A stretch of DNA of 5,288 nt from Paludibacter sp. (GTDB lineage Bacteria > Bacteroidota > Bacteroidia > Bacteroidales > Paludibacteraceae), in the NCBI GenBank assembly GCA_028748945.1, contig JAQTOL010000265.1:1-5288 (forward strand), read 5' to 3'. Positions 1 through 5,288 of this stretch are shown in pieces. Made by a program: the position numbers and the translations under genes. The notes beneath the pieces were generated by a model that did no database searches, was not told the origin of the DNA, and saw only the letters and a list, made by a program, of their open reading frames with translations. Position 1 is the first letter of the stretch. Each line of letters begins with the position of its first letter.

Positions 1-361
1 CGTAACTATTTTATCGTTTATATTGGGTGCTTTGTGGCATTCGGTTTTATTTAAAAAAGGATGGAGTGAAGACTCAAATTCAATTTATAATTCCGAAAAC
101 CACGGAAATCCTGCTAAAATTTTCGGACTTGCCGGATTAGCCCATCTGGTTGCAGTTTTTGCGTTGGCTCTGTTTATTGGCAGCAGTTCAACAGCAGTTG
201 AAGGTTTATTGAAAGGTTTTCTTGTTAGTATCGTTTGGGTTTCAACCAGCATAGGAGTTACCTATTTATTTGTTGGAAGGACATTCAGGCTTTTTTTGAT
301 TGATGCCGGATTTTATGTCGTATTTTTATCACTGGCCGGATTGATTTTGGGCGTGTGGTAA
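1..361 (+). CDS. DUF1761 family membrane protein (5' end missing)
   Basis: The frame is open from the left edge (first full codon at base 2) to the TAA at 359-361, giving 119 visible residues; the start lies outside the window. The pattern fits the DUF1761 family of small four-helix membrane proteins: a first helix running into GALWHSVLF and a KKGW motif, then NPAKIFGLAGLAHL, a Gly-rich middle helix, and a closing FRLFLIDAGFY followed by LILGVW. Family members are usually about 130-140 residues, so only some 10-20 N-terminal residues should be missing. Hydrophobic segments lie near visible residues 1-18, 43-62, 66-91 and 97-118. The biochemical function of DUF1761 is not known and nothing here suggests one. 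The TTG at 23 is internal to helix 1 and is not a plausible start. The MFS gene follows after 46 nt with no clear terminator or promoter between, so they may share a transcript. Confidence 0.85.
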   Translation, partial: VTILSFILGALWHSVLFKKGWSEDSNSIYNSENHGNPAKIFGLAGLAHLVAVFALALFIGSSSTAVEGLLKGFLVSIVWVSTSIGVTYLFVGRTFRLFLIDAGFYVVFLSLAGLILGVW

Positions 362-372
362 TTACCATTAGA

Positions 373-403
373 GCATAATTCACAAAATACAATGCATAAT
401 TCA
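373..403. repeat. 10-bp direct repeat, 21-nt period, before MFS gene
   Basis: The sequence GCATAATTCA occurs at 373-382 and again at 394-403, exactly 21 nt apart (about two helical turns). The second copy ends four bases before the ATG at 408. The spacing and position would suit a dimeric regulator, but at this length in AT-rich DNA it may be chance. No protein is known to me that binds this sequence. Confidence 0.45.
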
Positions 404-407
404 TAGA

Positions 408-1736
408 ATGCAAATGAATACTTTCAAAAACCAGCTTGTCAATATTCTCGGTTTAAATGCCATAGTACGTTCACTCCGTTACCGGAATTACCGCCTGTTT
501 TTTTATGGTCAGACCATTTCGTTGATTGGAACATGGATACAGCGTATTGCCGTTCCCTGGTTGGTTTATCGATTGACCGGATCTGTTTTTCTGTTGGGTT
601 TAGTTGGTTTTGCCGGACAGATTCCTACCTTTTTAATTTCCCCTTTTGCAGGAGTATTAATTGATCGGTGGAATCGTCAAAAGATATTGATTGTCACACA
701 AGTATTGGCATTAATACAAGCTTTAGTATTGGCGCTTCTTTTTTACGAAAAATCAATCAGTATCTGCCACATTGCTATTTTAAGTGTTTTTCTGGGAATA
801 ATTAATGCCTTCGATATGCCGGCCCGTCAGGCATTTGTGGTGGATATGATTGAGAAAAAGGAAGATCTGGGAAATGCAATTGCCCTGAATTCATCCATGG
901 TAAACGGAGCACGCTTACTGGGTCCTTCCATTGCCGGAGTTTTAATAGCACTTACAGGCGAAGGTATGTGCTTTCTGATCAACGGTATCAGTTATTTTTT
1001 TGTGATCTTCTTTTTGCTCAGAATGAAAATCAGCCCGCACGAAGTAAAGCCTCAAACCAAAAATGTGATGCAAAATATGAAGGAAGGTTTTAAATATACT
1101 TTTGGCTTTCTTCCAATTCGATATATTATCTTGTTACTCTCATTGGTCAGCCTAATGGGAATGCCTTATACGGTGCTTATGCCGGTTTTTGCCAAAACAA
1201 TTCTTCACGGAGGTCCGCATACTTTTGGGTTTATGATGGGAGCTACCGGTATCGGAGCTTTAGTTGGTGCTTTTTATATGGCTTCGAGGAAGAAAGTTGT
1301 TGGTTTGGAAAAATTTATTCCGTGGTTTGCAGCTATTTTTGGAATCGGGCTTATCACATTCTCATTATCGCATTACTTTGTATTATCTTTGGTCTTATTG
1401 TTGATCACGGGTTTTGGGATGTTGATGCAAATGACATCGAGCAATACCATTTTGCAAACCATAGTGGACGATGATAAACGGGGACGGGTGATGAGTTTTT
1501 ACACCATGGCCTTTATGGGAACGGCTCCTTTTGGAAGTTTATTGGCTGGTACCTTGGCGAGCAAAATCGGAGCACCAAATACATTATTAATCGGAGGAGT
1601 GGCATGTATAATGGGTGCATTTGTTTTTGCACGGAAACTTCCCGAAATAAAATCGAGTATTCAAACTATTTACATTCGATTAGGTTTACTTTCGGGTGAA
1701 GTTTCACCTGCGTTGACAAACCAGCTTGAAGAATAA
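408..1736 (+). CDS. MFS transporter, MFS_3 (EntS-like exporter) family
   Basis: A 442-residue inner-membrane protein of the major facilitator superfamily, probably a proton-driven exporter; the substrate cannot be told. It carries the hallmarks of the MFS_3 branch that includes the enterobactin exporter EntS. These are a start of the type SLRYRNYRLFFYGQ (about residues 22-35) leading into helix 1 with GTWIQRIAVPWLVY, and the loop 2-3 motif A GVLIDRWNRQK (82-92). Next come NAFDMPARQAFVVDM (133-147), LNSSMVNGARLLGPSIAG (160-177), and in the C half DDDKRGRVMSFYTMAFMG (354-371). Hydrophobicity suits 12 helices, with a polar central loop at about 206-228. The length is normal for the family and the frame is intact. 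ATGs lie at 408 and 414; neither has a Shine-Dalgarno sequence and the choice hardly changes the protein. No canonical promoter is visible in the 46-nt gap upstream. No siderophore or drug-resistance genes adjoin it, so EntS homology should not be read as substrate identity. Confidence 0.93.
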   Translation: MQMNTFKNQLVNILGLNAIVRSLRYRNYRLFFYGQTISLIGTWIQRIAVPWLVYRLTGSVFLLGLVGFAGQIPTFLISPFAGVLIDRWNRQKILIVTQVLALIQALVLALLFYEKSISICHIAILSVFLGIINAFDMPARQAFVVDMIEKKEDLGNAIALNSSMVNGARLLGPSIAGVLIALTGEGMCFLINGISYFFVIFFLLRMKISPHEVKPQTKNVMQNMKEGFKYTFGFLPIRYIILLLSLVSLMGMPYTVLMPVFAKTILHGGPHTFGFMMGATGIGALVGAFYMASRKKVVGLEKFIPWFAAIFGIGLITFSLSHYFVLSLVLLLITGFGMLMQMTSSNTILQTIVDDDKRGRVMSFYTMAFMGTAPFGSLLAGTLASKIGAPNTLLIGGVACIMGAFVFARKLPEIKSSIQTIYIRLGLLSGEVSPALTNQLEE

Positions 1737-1747
1737 AGTAAAATTGA

Positions 1748-1778
1748 TTGATGAATTACTTCAATTTAGTTACTTTTG
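1748..1778 (+). promoter_or_regulatory. Bacteroidota-type promoter for thioredoxin-like/amidase unit
   Basis: TTG at 1748-1750 and TACTTTTG at 1771-1778 are separated by 20 nt. This matches the Bacteroidota housekeeping promoter, with TTG near -33 and TAnnTTTG near -7. Transcription would start near 1784-1787, giving a leader of about 40 nt that ends in the A-rich tract before the ATG at 1824. It is the clearest promoter in the window and marks a new transcription unit after the MFS gene. Confidence 0.65.
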
Positions 1779-1785
1779 AAGAATT
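1754..1785. promoter_or_regulatory. Inverted repeat over the promoter, possible operator
   Basis: AATT-A-CTTCAA (1754-1764) is mirrored by TTGAAG-AATT (1776-1785): ten complementary positions with one extra A in the left arm and an 11-nt centre. The right arm overlaps the last bases of the -7 element and the likely start site; the left arm sits in the promoter spacer. A repressor bound here would block RNA polymerase. A second, weaker pair AAATTGA / TCAATTT lies at 1741-1747 and 1761-1767. The repeat could instead form a weak hairpin at the end of the MFS transcript. Confidence 0.4.
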
Positions 1786-1823
1786 GCAATAGATTTAAAC
1801 CAGTTCAAACAAAAAAATAAATT

Positions 1824-2495
1824 ATGAAAAAAATAATGATTTCGCTGTTTTTGCTTATTTCATTTTTCTACTCCCAAAAAGTATTTTCTCAACCGGGTTT
1901 AGGTGATGCTGCTCCTGTTATAACAGATTTAAAACTGATTGATAAAGAAATGCCTGATTTAAAAAATAAATTCATATATCTTCATTTTTGGGCAAGCTGG
2001 AGTGGATCCGAAGACATTATTTTGAAACATTTGGACGTTTTAGCAGAGAGATATAAAAATAAAGTTGTTTTTTTGGCAATTAGTGAGCAAAACGAAGAAC
2101 AGGTTCGAAGTTTTCTTCAGGGAAAGCAATGGTATAATATATGCTTTGCTTTGGATGACGGGCAGATTAAAAAAAAGTACTCCGTAAGCGATCTTCCGCG
2201 TTATTTCTTTATTTCACCTAAAAATATCGTGTTGGCAACCGGTGGTTTTACATCTGAAATATCGGATCATGATCTGGATTCCCTTATCATTATCAATGAT
2301 TCAACAGTACTGCCCAATACAACCAAAATTATGACAAAACAAGATAGCATCCTGTCCATTGCTTCGGCAAAAATTATCAATAAACACTGGCCAGTACCTT
2401 CTCTGATGGAAAATATGTATTCGTTTGATGTAAATGATGAAGTAAGGTCTGTTTTTGCAAATCCGAAAGATATTCGGAGAAATGATACTAATTAA
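1824..2495 (+). CDS. Secreted thioredoxin-fold protein lacking the CXXC
   Basis: This 223-residue protein has a signal peptide: MKK, a hydrophobic core to about residue 17, and probable cleavage after VFS at 22. A TlpA/AhpC-type thioredoxin fold follows at about 26-155. IYLHFWASW (51-59) is the strand that normally runs into Cys-Gly-Pro-Cys, but here the next residues are S60-G61-S62-E63, so both redox cysteines are gone. The only cysteine in the whole protein is C107, in the wrong place. The cis-proline loop is kept (DLPRYFFIS, P125), so the fold is probably intact but not a disulfide reductase. Residues about 156-223 form a polar tail that I do not recognise. ATG 1824 follows an A-rich tract and a good promoter. 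The amidase begins 13 nt after its stop. The gene is very AT-rich: bases 1921-1980 hold 12 G or C of 60. A binding, chaperone or scaffold role is inference only. Confidence 0.82.
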   Translation: MKKIMISLFLLISFFYSQKVFSQPGLGDAAPVITDLKLIDKEMPDLKNKFIYLHFWASWSGSEDIILKHLDVLAERYKNKVVFLAISEQNEEQVRSFLQGKQWYNICFALDDGQIKKKYSVSDLPRYFFISPKNIVLATGGFTSEISDHDLDSLIIINDSTVLPNTTKIMTKQDSILSIASAKIINKHWPVPSLMENMYSFDVNDEVRSVFANPKDIRRNDTN

Positions 2496-2508
2496 AAAGA
2501 TAAATATT

Positions 2509-4104
2509 ATGAACCACAAGCAATTCTGTCTGACTAGCAAAATTATCGTTTTTCTTTTTGTGCTTCTTCCTCTTCAATCATCCTTTGGAAATAATCCGGT
2601 TTCGGAGAAAGACAATTTCCGTTTTCTCGAAATGGATATTGCCCAGATTCAGCAAGGATACAAGGATGGAACGTTCACCATTCAGGATGTTGTACAGGCC
2701 TATCTGAACAGGATTCAGGAAATCGATCAGAATGGACCTTCTCTTCATTCCATTATTTTGGTCAATCCGGATGCTGTTCAAATTGCCAAAGCGTTGGATA
2801 AAGAGATGAAACAAAACAAAAATGTGCGGGGACCTCTTTTTGGAATTCCGGTAGTTTTGAAAGATAATATCGATACCCATGATAAAATGCCTTGTACAGC
2901 CGGTTCACGCGCCTTAATGAATTCATATCCGTTGAAAGACAGCTATGTTGCTAAACAACTTCGGACTGCAGGTGCCATCATTATTGCGAAATCCAACCTG
3001 AGCGAATGGGCTAATTTTCGCGGCCAAATGTCCACCAGCGGATGGAGCGGAATTGGCGGTTTGACGAAAAACCCGTACATTTTGACCCGTAATCCATGCG
3101 GATCAAGTTCCGGTTCGGCTGTTGCCGTTTCGGCCAACCTCACCACGATAGCCATTGGTACCGAAACCGATGGTTCCATTGTTTGTCCTTCGCAAACCAA
3201 TGGAATTGTAGGTATAAAACCAACCGTCGGACTTATAAGCCGTTCGGGGGTGATTCCCATTTCCTCCACACAGGATACACCCGGTCCAATGGGTCGGACA
3301 GTGCGGGATGCTGCCATGTCTCTGGGAGCATTAGTCGGCGTTGATTCGGCCGATGTAAAAACGCTGGCCAGTCCGGGACATTTTTACAACGATTATACTC
3401 AGTTTCTAAAAAATGATGAATTAAAAGGCAAACGCATCGGCTTATTGAAAAGCGCTTACGGAATCAATTACAAAGTGGATAGCTTGATGAACCGTGCGGT
3501 TCGTTATTTGAAAAGTCAGGGCGTGGAAGTTGTTGAAATAAATGAAATTGCAGATCCGAAAGTGGATAAATACGAGAATGAAATCATGTTATATGAATAT
3601 AAAGATGGATTAAATAACTACTTTCATTCTCTCGGACCGAAAGCTCCGGTTAAAAATATTGATGATCTGATTGCCTTCAATAAGAAGGATTCTATTGAAC
3701 TTCGTTATTACAATCAGCTTTACCTTGAACAAGCCACTAAAAAAGGGGATTTGAATACGCCTGAATACAAGCAAGCCCTCGACAGTCTGATGAAAGGCAG
3801 CCGCGAAGATGGAATAGACAAAGTGATGAATGAAAACAAACTGGACGCCATCATGGCACCAACCGGAAGTCCGGCCTGGCAATCTGACTTAATCAACGGC
3901 GACAGTTTTCAGATTGGAACGTCATCACCTGCAGCCCAGGCCGGTTATCCGAATATAACGGTTCCCATGGGTTTTGTGGATGAATTACCGGTGGGTATTT
4001 CCTTTTTCGGCAGAGCCTGGAGTGAACCTGTATTAATTAAAATTGCCTATAGCTACGAGCAGGGAACAAAATACAGGAAGGCACCGGGGTTTATTAAAGA
4101 GTAA
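2509..4104 (+). CDS. Secreted amidase-signature hydrolase, peptide amidase-like
   Basis: This 531-residue amidase-signature enzyme should hydrolyse a C-N amide bond by a Ser-cisSer-Lys mechanism. The triad is visible: K118 in FGIPVVLKDNID, cis-Ser S199 in NPCGSSSGS, and nucleophile S223 in GTETDGSIVCPS, 24 residues later, the spacing found in Stenotrophomonas peptide amidase (Pam). GIKPTVGLISRSGVIPIS and QDTPGPMGRTVRDAA (238-269) are also Pam-like, and the C-terminal LPVGISFFG is typical. A signal peptide (lysines at 4 and 11, IIVFLFVLLPL, probable cut after SFG at 27) with no lipobox Cys predicts a soluble periplasmic or secreted enzyme. I chose ATG 2509 because it places the signal peptide at the N terminus; an in-frame ATG at 2455 would overlap the previous gene by 41 nt and add 18 residues. 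It is probably co-transcribed with the thioredoxin-like gene. Removal of C-terminal amides from peptides is the best guess, but amidase substrates are poorly predicted by sequence. Confidence 0.92.
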   Translation: MNHKQFCLTSKIIVFLFVLLPLQSSFGNNPVSEKDNFRFLEMDIAQIQQGYKDGTFTIQDVVQAYLNRIQEIDQNGPSLHSIILVNPDAVQIAKALDKEMKQNKNVRGPLFGIPVVLKDNIDTHDKMPCTAGSRALMNSYPLKDSYVAKQLRTAGAIIIAKSNLSEWANFRGQMSTSGWSGIGGLTKNPYILTRNPCGSSSGSAVAVSANLTTIAIGTETDGSIVCPSQTNGIVGIKPTVGLISRSGVIPISSTQDTPGPMGRTVRDAAMSLGALVGVDSADVKTLASPGHFYNDYTQFLKNDELKGKRIGLLKSAYGINYKVDSLMNRAVRYLKSQGVEVVEINEIADPKVDKYENEIMLYEYKDGLNNYFHSLGPKAPVKNIDDLIAFNKKDSIELRYYNQLYLEQATKKGDLNTPEYKQALDSLMKGSREDGIDKVMNENKLDAIMAPTGSPAWQSDLINGDSFQIGTSSPAAQAGYPNITVPMGFVDELPVGISFFGRAWSEPVLIKIAYSYEQGTKYRKAPGFIKE

Positions 4105-4128
4105 AAAGAACTACTAAACTATTTTGCT

Positions 4129-4180
4129 ACGGCTTCACTTTATTGTCTGAAAATGACAAGAGTGAAGCCGTTGCTCGTTT
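4129..4180 (+). terminator. Hairpin terminator after the amidase gene
   Basis: ACGGCTTCACT (4129-4139) pairs perfectly with AGTGAAGCCGT (4161-4171), and an inner TTGTC (4143-4147) pairs with GACAA (4155-4159) around a 7-nt loop. The stem lies 24 nt after the amidase stop and is followed by a weak T-rich run (TGCTCGTTTT, 4172-4181). Stem strength and position fit an intrinsic terminator; the broken T-tract is the weak point, so partial read-through into the oxidoreductase gene is possible. Confidence 0.6.
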
Positions 4181-4329
4181 TACAAACCTGCCTGGAGAAT
4201 GAACATTTCAGTTGCAAACATGTTAAACAGATACTGAAATTGAAGCTGGCAGGATTAATCAAAAGTCCTAACGATAGTGCTTGTAACAAGAATCTGTTCA
4301 TTCAAAAAATAACGATTAAATGGAAATAG
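4153..4329 (+). CDS. Possible 58-residue small ORF, unrecognised
   Basis: An ATG at 4153 opens a 58-codon frame that ends at TAG 4327-4329, overlapping the start of the oxidoreductase by 10 nt (ATG 4320). The product would be Lys-rich and basic with cysteines at 13, 21 and 44, no signal peptide and no domain I recognise. The frame lies in the same phase as the amidase and stays open from just after its stop codon (74 codons in all). Against a real gene: the start lies inside the terminator hairpin loop, there is no clear promoter, and the same bases hold several inverted repeats. In favour: the frame length in an AT-rich gap and an overlap that could couple translation. It is most likely a chance frame. 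Confidence 0.15.
   Translation: MTRVKPLLVLQTCLENEHFSCKHVKQILKLKLAGLIKSPNDSACNKNLFIQKITIKWK
4187..4303 (+). promoter_or_regulatory. Nested inverted repeats, possible structured leader
   Basis: The gap before the oxidoreductase gene contains several complementary pairs. CCTGCC (4187-4192) pairs with GGCAGG (4248-4253). ATTTCAGT (4205-4212) pairs with ACTGAAAT (4233-4240). GAATGAACA (4197-4205) pairs with TGTTCATTC (4295-4303). AGGATT (4251-4256) pairs with AGTCCT (4264-4269, one G-U), and CTTG (4280-4283) with CAAG (4287-4290). The 9-bp pair encloses the other small stems like the closing helix of a multibranch RNA and ends 16 nt before the ATG at 4320. The CCTGCC/GGCAGG stem crosses it and competes with AGGATT, so two alternative folds are possible. 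I do not recognise a known riboswitch class, and no canonical TAnnTTTG promoter is seen in 4105-4319. Confidence 0.3.
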
Positions 4330-5288
4330 GAATTGATAGTTTTGCCGCCATGATGAGTGGTAATGAGAATAATGCAATAAATGATGCAGAAGCACTGGCT
4401 CAGTTGCTTGAAAGAATAGAACATGCAGACCGTTCGGGACTTGACGTATTCGGTATAGGAGAACATCACCGCAAAGGTTTTCTCGACTCTGCTCCCACCC
4501 TTATTCTGGCAGCTGCCGCAGCCCGTACCAAGCGAATCCGGCTTGCCAGCGCGGTAACCGTGCTAAGTGCCGCCGATCCGGTCAGGGTATTTCAAAACTT
4601 TGCAACGCTCGATCTTATCTCGGGTGGCAGGGCCGAAATTGTTGCAGGACGAGGTTCCTTTATTGAAGCCTTTCCGCTGTTTGGATATAAGCTGGAGGAT
4701 TATAATGAACTGTTTACCGAAAAACTAAAGCTCTTATTGAATATCCGCAACAATGAATATGTCACCTGGTCGGGAAAATTCCGTCCGGCACTTGAAAATC
4801 AACCGGTTTATCCAAGACCCTTGCAGGAAACTCTACCTATTTGGGTGGGTGCGGGCGGTACACCCGCCTCGTTTGTTCGTGCCGGTTCGCTCGGATTACC
4901 ACTAATGGTAGCCGTGATTGGAGGCGAAACGCAGCAATTTCGCCCGTTGGTTGATCTCTATCGTGAAGCAGGCAAAAAGGCTGGTTTTCAACCCGAACAA
5001 TTGAAAGTGGGCCTGCATTCGTTGGGTTATGTGGCCAATACGACGGAAGAAGCCATCGATGATTTTTATCCCGGATATGCAGCATCCATGACCAAAATTG
5101 GGAAAGAACGGGGCTGGTCACCTATGACCCGAAGCCGTTTCGAAGCCCAGACAGGACCCAAAGGTGCTTTGCTTGTCGGGAGCCCGGAAGAAGTGGCTGA
5201 AAAAATTCTCCGCCATTCCGAAGCATTGGGCGGTATTTCCAGATTGACGTTTCAAATGGATTCTGCCGAAGTATCGCATAAGAAATTG
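4320..5288 (+). CDS. LLM class flavin-dependent oxidoreductase (3' end missing)
   Basis: The frame runs from ATG 4320 to the window edge, 323 codons without a stop. It belongs to the bacterial luciferase-like (LLM) family, close to the Atu2307-type subfamily. The protein begins MEIGIDSF (first TIM-barrel strand) and has GEHH at 47-50. SGGRAEIVAGRGSF lies at about 101-114, LPIWVGAGGTPASF at 172-185 and VGSPEEVAEKIL at 286-297. Family members run to about 340 residues, so only a short C-terminal piece should be missing. Such enzymes use FMN or F420 to oxidise small molecules with O2 or to reduce substrates; the substrate here is unknown and no flavin reductase adjoins. ATG 4320 is preferred over the internal ATGs at 4350 and 4353 because it keeps the first strand. 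No Shine-Dalgarno sequence is present. G+C is high (bases 4501-4560 hold 38 G or C of 60). Confidence 0.9.
   Translation, partial: MEIGIDSFAAMMSGNENNAINDAEALAQLLERIEHADRSGLDVFGIGEHHRKGFLDSAPTLILAAAAARTKRIRLASAVTVLSAADPVRVFQNFATLDLISGGRAEIVAGRGSFIEAFPLFGYKLEDYNELFTEKLKLLLNIRNNEYVTWSGKFRPALENQPVYPRPLQETLPIWVGAGGTPASFVRAGSLGLPLMVAVIGGETQQFRPLVDLYREAGKKAGFQPEQLKVGLHSLGYVANTTEEAIDDFYPGYAASMTKIGKERGWSPMTRSRFEAQTGPKGALLVGSPEEVAEKILRHSEALGGISRLTFQMDSAEVSHKKL

Noticed and set aside
2455..2508. Upstream in-frame ATG as the amidase start
   Set aside because: It would overlap the previous gene by 41 nt and put 18 residues ahead of a well-formed signal peptide; ATG 2509 puts the signal peptide at the N terminus.
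2301..2540. Minus-strand open frame of 79 codons
   Set aside because: It lies opposite the end of the thioredoxin-like gene and the amidase start, has no recognisable domain and looks like a shadow of those genes.
2578..2880. Minus-strand open frame of 100 codons
   Set aside because: It is entirely opposite the amidase N-terminal region, whose own frame shows clear family motifs.
2943..3317. Minus-strand open frame of 124 codons
   Set aside because: It is opposite the conserved amidase active-site region; the frame is explained by codon composition of the real gene.
3096..3344. Plus-strand open frame of 82 codons in another phase
   Set aside because: It overlaps the catalytic Ser motifs of the amidase and its product is a low-complexity Arg/His/Ser-rich sequence.
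3610..3882. Minus-strand open frame of 90 codons
   Set aside because: Opposite the amidase C-terminal half with no independent support.
4120..4126. TATTTTG as a promoter -7 element for the oxidoreductase
   Set aside because: It is one base short of TAnnTTTG, has no TTG at the right distance upstream, and sits just before the terminator hairpin.
4199..4237. Twelve-codon leader peptide preceded by GGAG
   Set aside because: GGAG ends one base before the ATG, too close for a Shine-Dalgarno, and Bacteroidota rarely use one; the peptide has no attenuation-like codon run.
4837..5121. Minus-strand open frame of 94 codons
   Set aside because: Opposite the LLM oxidoreductase, which has clear family motifs throughout this stretch.

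Overview
The window looks like an ordinary stretch of a Bacteroidota chromosome. Four things support this. The coding sequence is AT-rich. Start codons are preceded by A-rich tracts rather than Shine-Dalgarno sequences. There is a good match to the Bacteroidota promoter (TTG, 20 nt, TAnnTTTG) ahead of the third gene. Two signal peptides have the usual Lys start, Phe/Leu-rich core and Ser/Gly cleavage end. Genus cannot be told from this window. All recognised genes lie on the + strand, with no sign of rRNA, tRNA, CRISPR or insertion sequences.

Layout. Bases 1-361 hold the C-terminal part of a DUF1761 membrane protein. After a 46-nt gap with a 10-bp direct repeat comes a complete MFS exporter of the EntS-like MFS_3 type (408-1736). 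A promoter with an overlapping inverted repeat (1748-1785) then drives what looks like a two-gene transcript. Its first gene encodes a secreted thioredoxin-fold protein whose CXXC has become Ser-Gly-Ser-Glu (1824-2495). Thirteen bases later comes a secreted amidase-signature hydrolase resembling peptide amidases, with an intact Lys-Ser-Ser triad (2509-4104). A hairpin (4129-4171) probably ends this unit. The 215-nt gap before the next gene is rich in nested inverted repeats and also carries an unrecognised 58-codon frame. The window ends inside a luciferase-like flavin-dependent oxidoreductase (4320 onward), which is visibly richer in G+C than the genes before it.

How they fit together. Only the thioredoxin-like protein and the amidase have a clear operon link, and both are predicted to be exported. 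The others look like separate housekeeping or accessory functions: membrane protein, efflux and flavin-dependent oxidation. I see no convincing new multi-gene system. The points most worth a second look are the redox-dead thioredoxin paired with a secreted amidase, the possible structured leader before the oxidoreductase, and the possible operator on the promoter at 1748-1785.
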